Shown here: positions 36,745 to 45,760 of the stretch, one piece after another
How positions within the stretch are numbered: the first letter of the stretch is position 1
Layout of the letters: each line of letters starts with the position of its first letter
NCBI GenBank assembly: GCA_017429945.1
Contig: JAFRNY010000070.1
Location: 1 to 64,000 of the forward strand
Direction of reading: 5' to 3'
DNA: 64,000 bases
Source of the DNA: Bacteroidaceae bacterium
Lineage (GTDB): Bacteria; Bacteroidota; Bacteroidia; Bacteroidales; Bacteroidaceae
The notes under the pieces: model-generated
Databases searched by the model: none
What the model saw: only the letters and a program-made list of their open reading frames with translations
Told to the model about the DNA's origin: nothing
Made by a program: the position numbers and the translations under genes

Positions 36745-38403
36745 ATGACATTCCCTGTAATATATGTCGCCATCATCCTCGTATTCATGCTCGTAGCACT
36801 AATGCGAGAATGCCTGCGCCCGGGCCTGATCCTCTTCACGGCAGTCGTGCTGCTGCTCGTGGCCGGCATCATCAACCCCGAGGAGGCTCTGAAAGGCTTC
36901 TCCAACAAAGGCATGATTACGGTGGCGCTGCTCTACCTCGTCTCGGAGGGCGTGCGCAAGAGCGGCATCCTCGAACGCATAATGTTCCGTATTATGCCTA
37001 AGAAGAATGCCACGGTGACCTCTGCAGGCCTACGCTTCTACCCTATCGTCACCTTCATCTCGGCCTTCTTCAACAATACGCCCGTAGTCGTCATCTTCGC
37101 TCCTATGATCAAGAACTGGGCTCGCAAGATGAAGCTGCCGCCCACGAAGTTCCTCATTCCGCTCTCCTACGCCACGGTCATCGGAGGTATCTGCACCCTC
37201 ATCGGTACGACCACGAACCTCGTGCTCCACGGTATGCTCCTGCAGGAGGCCAAGGACGAGGCCGTGGCCGTTGAGGAAGGCGGCGCTCCGGGCTTGCTGA
37301 TTCGCTATGGAATCGACGGCATGTCGATGTTCGAGCTCACTAAGGTAGGCATTTTCATTGCCTTGGCCGGTCTTATCTATCTCATTTTCTTCTCGAAATA
37401 CCTTTTGCCCAACGACCGCCGTTCCGACGAGGAAGCTGCCGAGCAGGACCTCGCCCCGGGCATGACGCGCCACGAGGTGCTCCTTGGCAACCGTTTCCCC
37501 GGGCTGGGCAAGACGCTCCACGAGTTTGACTTCTATCGCCACTACGGTGCCCACGTGCGCGCTATCAGTCGTGGCGGTGCCATCGTCGAAGGCGATTTCA
37601 TGAACATGCGCCTCACCCACGAGGACACGCTCATCATCGACGCCGACGACTCCTTCATGAAGGCTTGGGGCGACAGCCGCGTGTTCTGGATGATCAACCG
37701 CGTGGGCGACTACGAGCCGCCGATGGGCCAGAAGAAGCGTTGGTTTGCACTTGTGCTGCTCATCCTCATGATCATCGGAGCCACCGTAGGTGAACTCGAG
37801 CCCGTGAAGGAATATCTGGCACAGTCGTCCTTCGTGCAGGCCCACATTCCCGGCCTGAAACTCGACATGTTCTTCTTCGTGTGCATCACGGTCATCATCA
37901 TGGCATGGACACGCATGTTCTCGCCGCGCAAGTACACTAAATATCTGTCGTGGGACGTGCTCATCACCATCGCCTGCGCCTTTGCCATCTCCACGGCCAT
38001 GACCAAGAGCGGCTTTGCAGACTTCGTGGCCAGCTTCATCATCTCGCTCACCGAACTGGCACGCCACAGCGAGTTTGGCATCTACATCATCCTGGCAGCC
38101 CTGTTCCTCATCACGAACATCTTCACCGAACTCATCACTAACAACGCGGCAGCAGCCCTCGCCTTCCCACTCGCCCTCTCCGTGGCCGAGAAGCTGGGTA
38201 TGGACCCCATGCCTTTCGTCGTCTGCATCTGCTTCGCCGCAAGCTCGGCCTTCTCCACGCCAATCGGCTACCAGACCAACCTCATCGTGCAGGGCGTGGG
38301 CGGCTACAAGTTCACAGATTTCGTCAAGGTGGGCCTGCCCATGAATCTGATAGTCTTCACCCTTAGTGTGCTGCTCATACCCTGGGTGTATAATTTGGTA
38401 TAG
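36745..38403 (+). CDS. SLC13/DASS-type transporter, probably sulfate
   Basis: 552 residues, 10-12 predicted membrane helices with the family helical hairpin FFNNTPVVVIFAPMIKNWARK and IGTTTNLVLHGML, and the second inverted-repeat half ending ITNNAAAALAFPLALS and GYQTNLIVQGVGGY. One RCK_C (TrkA_C) domain lies about 240-315 (LGNRFPGLGKTLHEFDF); many sulfate permeases of this family carry two. Position directly before cysC, cysD and cysN indicates sodium- or proton-coupled sulfate uptake. The spacing to cysC is 41 bp. Confidence 0.85.
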   Translation: MTFPVIYVAIILVFMLVALMRECLRPGLILFTAVVLLLVAGIINPEEALKGFSNKGMITVALLYLVSEGVRKSGILERIMFRIMPKKNATVTSAGLRFYPIVTFISAFFNNTPVVVIFAPMIKNWARKMKLPPTKFLIPLSYATVIGGICTLIGTTTNLVLHGMLLQEAKDEAVAVEEGGAPGLLIRYGIDGMSMFELTKVGIFIALAGLIYLIFFSKYLLPNDRRSDEEAAEQDLAPGMTRHEVLLGNRFPGLGKTLHEFDFYRHYGAHVRAISRGGAIVEGDFMNMRLTHEDTLIIDADDSFMKAWGDSRVFWMINRVGDYEPPMGQKKRWFALVLLILMIIGATVGELEPVKEYLAQSSFVQAHIPGLKLDMFFFVCITVIIMAWTRMFSPRKYTKYLSWDVLITIACAFAISTAMTKSGFADFVASFIISLTELARHSEFGIYIILAALFLITNIFTELITNNAAAALAFPLALSVAEKLGMDPMPFVVCICFAASSAFSTPIGYQTNLIVQGVGGYKFTDFVKVGLPMNLIVFTLSVLLIPWVYNLV

Positions 38404-38444
38404 CTCGGTATTTTCAAAGTTGCAAACATCGTATCATCAATCTA

Positions 38445-39107
38445 ATGGATAATAACTCATTCTGTCAAACACATACCGCTTCCTCAGTGAAGGCCGGGGT
38501 GGGACCTGATATCTATCCCGTGACCATGCTCCCGCGCTCGGCGCGCGAAGAGCTGCTGCACCAGCGCGGCATGATGATTTGGTTCACCGGCCTATCAGGC
38601 TCCGGCAAGTCCACCATAGCCTTGGGCGTGGAGCGCGAGCTGCACAACCGCGGCCTGCTCTGCCGCGTGCTCGATGGCGACAACATCCGCGCCGGCATCA
38701 ATGCCGGTCTGGGCTTCTCGGCCGACGACCGCCGCGAGAACATACGCCGCATAGCTGAAGTGGGCCGCCTGTTCGTCGACACCGGCATCATCACCCTCGC
38801 CGCCTTCGTCTCGCCCACCAACGAATACCGCCAGATGGCGCGCGAGATCATAGGCCCCGACGATTTCTTCGAAGTCTTCGTCTCTACGCCCATCGAAGAG
38901 TGCGAGCGACGCGACGTGAAAGGCCTCTACGCCCGTGCCCGCCGCGGCGAGGTGAAAGACTTCACTGGCATCAGCGCACCCTTTGAGGCGCCCACGCACC
39001 CGGCCCTCGATATCGACACCTCAAAACAGCCTTTGGAGACAAGCGTCCGACAGGTGGTCGACCTCATCCTCCAGAAGCTTCCTGTCGGCATCACGCCGCA
39101 AGCCTAG
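38445..39107 (+). CDS. cysC: Adenylylsulfate (APS) kinase
   Basis: 220 residues. Phosphorylates APS to PAPS. The P-loop is GLSGSGKST (49-57), followed by VLDGDNIRAGINAGLGFSADDRRENIRRIAEV and FVSTPIEECERRDVKGLYARARRGEVKDFTGI, all family motifs. It carries about 40 extra residues at the N-terminus before MMIWFTGL, with no recognised domain. Part of SLC13, cysC, cysD, cysN, sulfotransferase on one strand. Confidence 0.96.
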   Translation: MDNNSFCQTHTASSVKAGVGPDIYPVTMLPRSAREELLHQRGMMIWFTGLSGSGKSTIALGVERELHNRGLLCRVLDGDNIRAGINAGLGFSADDRRENIRRIAEVGRLFVDTGIITLAAFVSPTNEYRQMAREIIGPDDFFEVFVSTPIEECERRDVKGLYARARRGEVKDFTGISAPFEAPTHPALDIDTSKQPLETSVRQVVDLILQKLPVGITPQA

Positions 39108-39143
39108 TTCACGATTCAAAACGCAACGAAATAAAAACATATT

Positions 39144-40052
39144 ATGAATAACTACCATCTTTCACACCTGCAAGAACTCGAAGCCGAGAGCATCCACATC
39201 ATTCGCGAGGTGGCGGCCGAGTTCGAGAACCCCGTAATGCTCTACAGCATAGGCAAGGACAGCAGCGTCATGGTGCGCCTGGCCGAGAAAGCCTTCGCGC
39301 CCGGCAAAGTGCCCTTCCCACTGATGCACATCGACTCGAAATGGAAGTTCAAGGAGATGATTCAGTTCCGCGACGAGTATGCCAAGAAATATGGATGGAA
39401 CCTTATCGTGGAATCGAACATGGAAGCCTTCCGCGCAGGCGTAGGGCCCTTCACCCACGGCTCGAAGGTCCACACCGACCTTATGAAGACCAAGGCTCTC
39501 TTGGACGCGCTCAACAAGCATAAGTTCGATGCTGCCTTCGGCGGTGCGCGCCGCGACGAGGAGAAAAGCCGTGCCAAGGAGCGCATCTTCTCGTTCCGCG
39601 ACCAGTTCCAACAGTGGGACCCCAAGAACCAGCGCCCTGAGCTCTGGGACATCTACAACGCCCGCATCCACAAAGGCGAATCGATCCGCGTATTCCCCCT
39701 CTCCAACTGGACCGAGCTCGACATCTGGCAGTACATCCGCCTCGAGAAAATCCCCATCGTGCCGCTTTACTACGCCAAGGAACGCCCCTGCGTGGAAATC
39801 GACGGCAACATCATCATGGCCGACGACGACCGCCTGCCCGAGAAGTACCGCCCCCTCATACGCCCACGCATGGTGCGCTTCCGCACACTCGGTTGCTGGC
39901 CACTGACCGGCGCCGTAGAGAGCACGGCCACCACCATCGAGGAGATTGTAGAAGAGATGATGACCACCACCAAGAGCGAGCGCACCACCCGCGTCATCGA
40001 CTTCGACCAGGAAGCCTCAATGGAACAAAAGAAGCGCGAGGGCTACTTCTAA
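39144..40052 (+). CDS. cysD: Sulfate adenylyltransferase subunit 2
   Basis: 302 residues, standard length. With CysN it makes APS from ATP and sulfate. The PP-loop is [18 protein letters not shown] (34-51), followed by [12 protein letters not shown], the [24 protein letters not shown] segment and [16 protein letters not shown]. It ends with KREGYF, as in E. coli CysD. The spacing to cysN is 58 bp. Confidence 0.97.
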   Translation: MNNYHLSHLQELEAESIHIIREVAAEFENPVMLYSIGKDSSVMVRLAEKAFAPGKVPFPLMHIDSKWKFKEMIQFRDEYAKKYGWNLIVESNMEAFRAGVGPFTHGSKVHTDLMKTKALLDALNKHKFDAAFGGARRDEEKSRAKERIFSFRDQFQQWDPKNQRPELWDIYNARIHKGESIRVFPLSNWTELDIWQYIRLEKIPIVPLYYAKERPCVEIDGNIIMADDDRLPEKYRPLIRPRMVRFRTLGCWPLTGAVESTATTIEEIVEEMMTTTKSERTTRVIDFDQEASMEQKKREGYF

Positions 40053-40110
40053 TCTTGTCTCGTATGTTGCGATTATCGTCGCAACTCCCCACCATATAAT
40101 CTAAAAAACA

Positions 40111-41538
40111 ATGAACAATAAACTCGACATCAAAGCTTATCTCGACGCCGACGAGCAGAAAGACCTCCTGCGCCTGCTCACAGCCGGAAGCGTCGACGAC
40201 GGCAAATCGACCCTCATCGGCCGACTCCTCTTCGACTCCAAGAAGCTCTACGACGACCAGCTCACTGCCCTCGAGCGCGACAGCAAGCGCGTGGGCAACG
40301 CCGGCGAAGGCATCGACTATGCCCTACTGCTCGACGGCCTCAAGGCCGAGCGCGAGGAAGGCATCACCATCGACGTAGCCTACCGATATTTCTCAACAAA
40401 CCGTCGCAAGTTCATCATCGCCGACACGCCGGGCCACGAACAGTACACCCGCAACATGATCACCGGCGGCTCTACGGCCAACCTCGCCATCATTCTCATC
40501 GATGCGCGCAAGGGCGTAATCACACAGACCCGCCGCCACACCTTCCTCGTATCGCTGCTCGGCATCAAGCACATCGTCCTGGCCGTGAACAAGATGGACC
40601 TCGTCGACTTCGACAAGAAGATTTTCGACGACATCGTGGCCGACTATCTCAACCTCACCAATCACCTCGGCATCGACGACGTCACCTGCTTCCCGCTCTC
40701 GGCTCGCGACGGCGACAACGTCGTGGAGAAGAGCGACCGCACGCCGTGGTACGACGGCAAGCCGCTGCTGGAGTTTCTCGAGACAGTGCCCATACATGCC
40801 GACCGCAACTTCACCGACTTCCGCTACCCCGTTCAGTACGTCCTGCGCCCCGACCTCAACTTCCGAGGCTTCTGCGGCAAGGTGGCCAGCGGCGTCGTCA
40901 AGGTAGGCGATGAGGTCGTGGCCCTGCCATCCATGAAGCGCAGCCACGTCCGCAGCATCGTCACCTACGATGGCGAGCTCCAGGAAGCCTTCCCCCCGCA
41001 GAGCGTCTGCATCACCCTCGACGATGAGATCGACATCAGCCGCGGCGAGATGATTGTTCACCCCGACAACCTGCCACACATAGGGCGCCACTTCACTACC
41101 ATGCTCGTGTGGATGGACGAAGAGCCCATGGACACCTCCAAGCAGTTCTTCCTCAAGCACAACACCAACACCACACGTGCCACCATAGCTGCCATACGCC
41201 ATCGCATCGACGTCAACACACTCGCCCGCAAAGAAGGCGAAGCTTTCCAGCTCAACGAGATAGGACAAGTGGACATCCTCACAGCCAAGACGCTCTTCTT
41301 CGACCCCTACACCGACAACCGACAGACGGGCGCCTTCATCCTCATCGACCCCATCACCAACAACACCTCTGCCGTAGGCATGATTCTTCAGCCACTCGAC
41401 GAGAGCGCGCTCGAGAACGATATCGTGCCCACGCTCGACCTGAAGAAACTGGGCATCGCACCTGAGCACCACGACGCCATCGCCGTCGCCGTCAAGGACC
41501 TCGCACGCCAAGGCATTGAGGTGAAGATTATTAATTGA
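40111..41538 (+). CDS. cysN: Sulfate adenylyltransferase subunit 1 (GTPase)
   Basis: 475 residues. EF-Tu-like GTPase that drives APS formation. G1 is GSVDDGKST (26-34), then [14 protein letters not shown] (G2), [12 protein letters not shown] (G3) and NKMDLVD (G4); beta-barrel domains follow. It is not fused to CysC, which is separate upstream. It is followed by a repeat element (41539-41695) and then the sulfotransferase gene. Confidence 0.97.
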   Translation: MNNKLDIKAYLDADEQKDLLRLLTAGSVDDGKSTLIGRLLFDSKKLYDDQLTALERDSKRVGNAGEGIDYALLLDGLKAEREEGITIDVAYRYFSTNRRKFIIADTPGHEQYTRNMITGGSTANLAIILIDARKGVITQTRRHTFLVSLLGIKHIVLAVNKMDLVDFDKKIFDDIVADYLNLTNHLGIDDVTCFPLSARDGDNVVEKSDRTPWYDGKPLLEFLETVPIHADRNFTDFRYPVQYVLRPDLNFRGFCGKVASGVVKVGDEVVALPSMKRSHVRSIVTYDGELQEAFPPQSVCITLDDEIDISRGEMIVHPDNLPHIGRHFTTMLVWMDEEPMDTSKQFFLKHNTNTTRATIAAIRHRIDVNTLARKEGEAFQLNEIGQVDILTAKTLFFDPYTDNRQTGAFILIDPITNNTSAVGMILQPLDESALENDIVPTLDLKKLGIAPEHHDAIAVAVKDLARQGIEVKIIN

Positions 41539-41544
41539 ACCCTC

Positions 41545-41695
41545 TAGAAAGGAAAGTTAAAGGATCGTTAATGAGACGACAGTCGATGCCAATGTAGTAT
41601 ATGTATTGTCCCTTTAACTTCCCTTTCGCTCGAGCTCTGCTCGCTTCGCTCTGCGAAGAACTTCCCTTTAACTCCCCTTTAACTCCCCTTTAACT
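41545..41695. repeat. Inverted-array repeat element, copy 4
   Basis: AAAGGAAAGTTAAAGG on the left and CCCTTTAACTTCCC words on the right flank a core starting ATCGTTAATGAGACGACAG and ending ATTGTCC. A palindromic module GCTCGAGCTCTGCTCGCTTCGC (written in parts: GCTCGAG, CTCTGCTCG, CTTCGC) is nested in the right arm, as in copy 1 and near 58.4 kb. The right arm abuts the sulfotransferase ATG. Confidence 0.75.
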
Positions 41696-42826
41696 ATGGG
41701 ACTTATAAAATTCGAAGACTTGCCCATCAACCCGCTCGTGGGTGCCGACTGGGCCACCTTCAAGAAGATGACCGCCGGAGAGCCCATCGACCCGGGCTAC
41801 CGTGGCAAGTTCTATCTCACGAAAGCCATCTGCCGACTGCTCTCCACAGCAGCGCCCATTCAAGAGCGCCGCTATCGCAAGCTGCTGGCCGACCAGCCTC
41901 TTGAGCACGACCCACTATTCATCCTCGGCCATTGGCGTTCAGGCACCACCTTCGTGCACAACATCTTCGCACAGGACCACCACTTCGGCCACACCACCAC
42001 CTACCAGACCGTCTTCCCTCACCTAATGATGTTCGGACAAGGCTTCCTCAAGCCCATCATGAAATTCTTCATGCCCAGCAGCCGCCCCACCGACGGCATG
42101 GAACTCACGCCCGACACGCCGCAGGAAGAGGAGTTTGCGCTCAACAACACTATGCCCTACTCCTACTACGATTTCTGGTATTTCCCCAAGCGCATGCTCG
42201 ACTACTGCGACCGCTGGCTCACCTTCGAAAACATCACGCCCGAGGAGGAACAGGCATATAAAGAAGCCTTCCTACGTTGCGTCAAGATCTCGCTCTGGAA
42301 CACAGGCGGCACGCAGTATCTCTCCAAGAACCCGCCCCACACAGGCCACGTCCGCGCGCTCGTAGAGATGTTCCCCAACGCCAAGTTCATCTATCTCATG
42401 CGCAACCCCTACACCGTCTTCGAGAGCACGCGCTCCTTCTTCACCCAGACCATAGCCCCGCTGAAGCTACAGAACGTCAGCGACGACCAGATCGAGCAGA
42501 ACGCCATAGAGGTCTACCCACGCCTCTACCGCGCATACCAGGAGCAGAAGCACTTCATCCCCGAAGGCAACCTCTATGAGGTACGGTTCGAAGATTTCGA
42601 GCGCGACGCCTACGCCGTCACTAAGGACATCTATGCCCGCCTCCAGTTGCCCGGTTGGGAAGAATCGGAGCCCGCCATACGCGCCTACATCGAAAGCAAG
42701 CGAGGCTACAAGAAAAACCGCTACGACTACAAGCCACGCACCATCCAGCTCGTCAACCAACACTGGGCACAAGCCATCGACGACTGGGGCTACGAACGGC
42801 CTGCAGCCGCAATGGATAAAGGATAA
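41696..42826 (+). CDS. PAPS-dependent sulfotransferase
   Basis: 376 residues of the Sulfotransfer_3 type. The 5'-phosphosulfate loop is GHWRSGTTFVHNIF (Arg81-Thr85), and the 3'-phosphate site is YLMRNPYTVFESTRSFF with Arg236 and Ser244 at the canonical 8-residue spacing. It transfers sulfate from PAPS to a hydroxyl or amine acceptor in the cytoplasm; the acceptor cannot be read from sequence. The gene ends the sulfate-activation block. A sulfotransferase of this type in Bacteroides thetaiotaomicron, next to PAPS-synthesis genes, sulfates cholesterol and steroids; the similarity in context is from memory and orthology is untested. The start is the first codon after a repeat array. Confidence 0.88.
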   Translation: MGLIKFEDLPINPLVGADWATFKKMTAGEPIDPGYRGKFYLTKAICRLLSTAAPIQERRYRKLLADQPLEHDPLFILGHWRSGTTFVHNIFAQDHHFGHTTTYQTVFPHLMMFGQGFLKPIMKFFMPSSRPTDGMELTPDTPQEEEFALNNTMPYSYYDFWYFPKRMLDYCDRWLTFENITPEEEQAYKEAFLRCVKISLWNTGGTQYLSKNPPHTGHVRALVEMFPNAKFIYLMRNPYTVFESTRSFFTQTIAPLKLQNVSDDQIEQNAIEVYPRLYRAYQEQKHFIPEGNLYEVRFEDFERDAYAVTKDIYARLQLPGWEESEPAIRAYIESKRGYKKNRYDYKPRTIQLVNQHWAQAIDDWGYERPAAAMDKG

Positions 42827-42829
42827 TGG

Positions 42830-43058
42830 ACAATTGACAATTGACAATGGATAATGGGCTGTTTCGCAGCGGTAAGAGCCTCTGCGTGCCCAATCCTCAT
42901 CCTGCCCGGGGTTGAGTGCCGGGCGGTTCGTCCGCCCGGGCTGCCTCCTCCCCTCCTCTCGCCCTCTGCCCTCCCTATCCTCATCCTGCCCGGCGCCATT
43001 CTTCATTTTTCACTTTTCATTTTTCACTTTTCATTACGGCCAAAGGCCGTCATCCTCC
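42830..43058. repeat. Composite intergenic repeats before sdaA
   Basis: In order: GACAATTGACAATGGATAATG words; two copies of ATCCTCATCCTGCCCGG (about 42893 and 42978); a hairpin CCGGGCGG-TTCGT-CCGCCCGG (42919-42939) that recurs at 58291-58311; then TTTTCACTTTTCATT words and the hairpin ACGGCC-AAA-GGCCGT (43036-43050), just before the sdaA start. Confidence 0.8.
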
Positions 43059-44294
43059 ATGCATTCCCTCCGTGAACTATACCGCATAGGCACCGGCCCA
43101 TCGAGTTCCCACACCATGGGGCCCCATTCTGCCGCCTGCATCTATCTCGAGCGCCACCCCGAAGCCACAGCCTTCGACGTCACCCTCTACGGATCCCTCG
43201 CCGCCACTGGCAAAGGCCACATGACCGACGTCGCCATCCTGCGCGTCCTCGAGCCCCATGGCCCCGTCGACCTCCATTGGGAGCCCACCATCTTCCTCCC
43301 CTTCCACCCCAACGGCATGAAATTCGCCGTGCGCCAGCCCGACGGCACCCTTACCGACGAATGGACAGTCTTTAGCATCGGCGGCGGAGCACTATCCGAA
43401 GGAGAAGTCACCGCGCAGCCCACGAGCGCCAGCGAGGCCCTCCCCCTTACGGGGGAGCGGGGAGAGGGTCTCTACCCCCTCACCACCATGACCGACATCA
43501 TGGAATGGTGCCAGCGCACCGGCCACACCTTCTGGGAATACGTCGAACAGTGCGAGGGCCCTGACATCTGGGACTACCTCCGCCGCGTATGGCAAGTCAT
43601 GCAAGAGAGCGTAGAGCGCGGCATCGACCACGAAGGCATCCTCCCCGGCCCACTCGGCCTGCAGCGCAAAGCTCCCGTGTACTACACCAAAGCCAAAGGC
43701 TACAAAGCCAACCTCCAGAGCTCAGGCCTCGTCTATGCCTACGCCCTGGCCGTCAGCGAGGAGAACGCCTCAGGCGGCACCATCGTCACAGCCCCCACCT
43801 GTGGCTCCTGCGGCGTGCTGCCTGCCGTGCTCTACCACCTAGGCCACAACCACGCCTTCTCCGAGGAGCGCATCCTCCACGCCCTTGCCACAGCAGGCCT
43901 CATCGGCAACCTCGTCAAGCACAACGCCAGCATCAGCGGCGCCGACGTAGGCTGCCAGGGCGAAGTGGGCGTAGCCAGCGCCATGGCCTCGGCTGCCGCC
44001 TGCCAACTCTTCGGAGGCTCCGTAGCACAAATCGAGTACGCCGCAGAGATGGGCCTCGAGCACCACCTCGGCATGACCTGCGACCCCGTCTGCGGCCTCG
44101 TGCAGATCCCCTGCATCGAGCGCAACGCCTTCGCTGCCGCACGCGCTCTCGACGCCAACTTCTACGCCTCGCTCTCCGACGGCCAGCATCGCGTCAGCTT
44201 CGACCGCGTAGTCCGCGTCATGAAGCAAACCGGCCACGACCTCCCCTCCCTCTACAAAGAAACCTCCGAAGGCGGCCTCGCCCGCATCGGCTGA
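43059..44294 (+). CDS. sdaA: L-serine dehydratase, single-chain iron-sulfur type
   Basis: 411 residues from the ATG at 43059 (MHSLRELYRIGTGPSSSHTMGP); a longer upstream frame crosses repeats and is rejected. It deaminates L-serine to pyruvate using a 4Fe-4S cluster. The N-terminal SDH_beta domain (1 to about 160) is followed by SDH_alpha with APTCGSCGVLPAVLYHL (Cys248, Cys251) and CDPVCGLVQIPCIERN (Cys341, Cys345, Cys352). Residues about 128-139 (LPLTGERGEGL) are encoded by a GC-rich palindromic repeat that also occurs in dsbD and at 11.2 kb; they lie in the linker between the domains, so the enzyme can still be active. Confidence 0.95.
   Translation: MHSLRELYRIGTGPSSSHTMGPHSAACIYLERHPEATAFDVTLYGSLAATGKGHMTDVAILRVLEPHGPVDLHWEPTIFLPFHPNGMKFAVRQPDGTLTDEWTVFSIGGGALSEGEVTAQPTSASEALPLTGERGEGLYPLTTMTDIMEWCQRTGHTFWEYVEQCEGPDIWDYLRRVWQVMQESVERGIDHEGILPGPLGLQRKAPVYYTKAKGYKANLQSSGLVYAYALAVSEENASGGTIVTAPTCGSCGVLPAVLYHLGHNHAFSEERILHALATAGLIGNLVKHNASISGADVGCQGEVGVASAMASAAACQLFGGSVAQIEYAAEMGLEHHLGMTCDPVCGLVQIPCIERNAFAAARALDANFYASLSDGQHRVSFDRVVRVMKQTGHDLPSLYKETSEGGLARIG
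43440..43475 (+). repeat. In-frame palindromic repeat inside sdaA
   Basis: CTCCCCC-TTAC-GGGGGAG (43440-43457) followed by CGGGGAGAGGGTCT. It matches the elements at 11209-11241 and inside dsbD, keeps the reading frame and adds about 12 residues. Confidence 0.75.
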
Positions 44295-44295
44295 C

Positions 44296-44370
44296 GCCCC
44301 TAACCGCTAAGCCCTAAACCCTAAACGCTAAACCTTAAACGCCAATCCCTAAGCCCTAAACGCTAAACCC
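44296..44370. repeat. Telomere-like heptamer repeats (CCCTAAA / GCTAAAC)
   Basis: About ten imperfect heptamers, CCCTAAAC, GCTAAACC and CCTAAGC, follow the sdaA stop codon. Confidence 0.85.
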
Positions 44371-44499
44371 AAACAACCTCCGGCATGCTGGGCAAAAAAA
44401 ATTTTTGTTCAAAACAGACTTCAGACTACAGCCAGTCAACGTGCAGAGACAGTAGGTGCAAACAACTAATCATATTGCCATATGCGACCAGTCGTATCG

Positions 44500-44570
44500 G
44501 CTTATGCGCCCTATCGAATCACCTTATGCGCCCTATTGAATCGGCCGATTCAATAGGGCGCATAAGCCAA
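44500..44570. repeat. 44-bp perfect palindrome of the GCATAAGCC repeat family
   Basis: Bases 44523-44566 equal their own reverse complement (CTTATGCGCCC ... GGGCGCATAAG, centre TCGGCCGA). Two further CTTATGCGCCCTAT units lie just to the left. The units match the 22-bp tandem repeat at 20235-20350 in reverse orientation. Confidence 0.92.
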
Positions 44571-44725
44571 AACACTTGAGAGTATAGGCAAAAAGTCTTG
44601 GCACAATCGGCCGAAAGTTAAGGCACTTATTGCCAAAACTCTTAAGACTTTAGGCCACCGACCTCAATCTATCAAATAGAACAACGCGCCACGTCATTTT
44701 ATACTAAAAAACAAAATGTTTTTTG

Positions 44726-45214
44726 AAAAAGGGTTCATCCTACATTGTAACCACCTGATTCTCTGCATAACCATTCTCAAAAAGGTGTAAAAGGTCATTT
44801 CCCAATTGTTCAATATTCACAATGCCCGTATAAGCATACTTGCATCGCAAGAAACAGAGCATATATGGTTGAACAAAAAAAATGATTATCCGCAATCTTA
44901 CCACCAAAGAGACCGCAGCGCGGTCTTCGCTTTGGTAACCGAGGGTACGAGCGTAGCGAGCACCCTCGGTTAACATACAATCGTGGAATATGCACTCTGG
45001 AAGAGTGCCCCATCATTACAAGAGGGCGAACCCTCCAGGGTCGATTCCGATGCTGGCTGTCATCCGGGGGTGCTGCGCACACTCCGGTTACCAGAGCGAT
45101 GACGCTTGCAGCGTCTTGGTGGTACGATTGCGGATAGTCATTAAAAATAATGAAGGGACAAAAAAGAGCCACCTTTGATTATCAATCATTTACAATGTAG
45201 GATGAACCCTTTTT
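44726..45214. mobile_element. Candidate MITE-like element with 25-bp inverted ends
   Basis: A 25-bp sequence starting AAAAAGGGTTCATCC (44726-44750) is perfectly inverted at 45190-45214. The 440 bp between have hairpins (CGAGGGTACGAGCG-TAGC-GAGCACCCTCG near 44940-44967 and a stem formed by ACCACCAAG / CTTGGTGGT) and no convincing gene. A third copy of the end lies at 53535-53559. The direct neighbourhood is AT-rich. It could be a degenerate insertion sequence or a non-autonomous element. Confidence 0.6.
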
Positions 45215-45335
45215 TGAAAAACTTTTGAAAAACGTCTGCGCCAAAATCCCCCCCGCCGATTCTTGAACGTTCAATCAGCACCATTATCAATTATCAATTG
45301 TCAATTATTCATTACCCATTATCCATTACCCATTG

Positions 45336-45469
45336 CCCCCTCCGTGTCCTCCGTGCCCTCTGTGGCTGCGCAGCAGCGACCTGTATTTAATACTGCCCAA
45401 AATGGCCTAAAGGCAAAAAAATGAGAAAATTTTTGGTGGGAGAGAAATAAACATATAACTTTGCAGCGC
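45336..45469 (+). repeat. Direct repeat A carrying a promoter
   Basis: Starts CCCCCTCCGTGTCCTC and ends ACTTTGCAGCGC. It shares most of its sequence with 46427-46583, including CTCTGTGGCTGCGCAGCAG, CGACCTGTA, AATACTGCC, TGGCCTAAAG and the promoter boxes. Confidence 0.85.
45432..45463 (+). promoter_or_regulatory. Promoter of the toxin-antitoxin operon
   Basis: TTTG at 45432-45435 (within TTTTTGG), a 20-bp spacer and TAACTTTG at 45456-45463. The leader to the antitoxin ATG is about 50 nt. Confidence 0.85.
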
Positions 45470-45517
45470 AAGCAGGTCTTGTAGGTACGTAACCCAATTA
45501 TTATAGCATCTCTCCCT

Positions 45518-45760
45518 ATGATACAATCAGCACCTCCTTCATCCACTGTTTTCAACCCCATGCAACTCCAATTGTTGAGAATGTTTTCATACGTTAAGAC
45601 TGAAGAGCAAATGCGGGATATCAAGAAAGCATTATGTGATTACTTCTTCAAGAAAGTTGAAGAAGGGATGGATATTTTATGTGAGAGCGGAGATTGGGGA
45701 GCCGAGCAGGAAGAAGCCATACTAAAAGAGCACATACATACCGCCTATAACTGCAAATGA
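45518..45760 (+). CDS. Putative antitoxin of a PIN-domain system
   Basis: 80 residues. Residues 15-50 are helical (MQLQLLRMFSYVKTEEQMRDIKKALCDYFFKKVEEGMD), a pattern seen in the small partners of PIN-family toxins in Bacteroidetes; an acidic C-terminus follows (ILCESGDWGAEQEEAILKEHIHTAYN). No classical ribbon-helix-helix or SpoVT/AbrB N-terminus is visible, so the DNA-binding mode is unclear. It overlaps the PIN gene by 4 bp and is driven by a clear promoter 55 bp upstream. Confidence 0.7.
   Translation: MIQSAPPSSTVFNPMQLQLLRMFSYVKTEEQMRDIKKALCDYFFKKVEEGMDILCESGDWGAEQEEAILKEHIHTAYNCK

Noticed and set aside
42912..43058. N-terminal extension of sdaA by 49 residues
   Set aside because: The extension translates intergenic repeats and hairpins; the family start MHSLRELYRIGTG is at 43059.
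45035..45060. A tRNA-like T-loop (GGGTCGATTCC)
   Set aside because: No matching acceptor, D-arm or anticodon arm can be placed around it.
44740..45172. Minus-strand frames inside the 44.7-45.2 kb element
   Set aside because: They cover hairpin-rich DNA between inverted ends, and the translations are compositionally odd with no family pattern.
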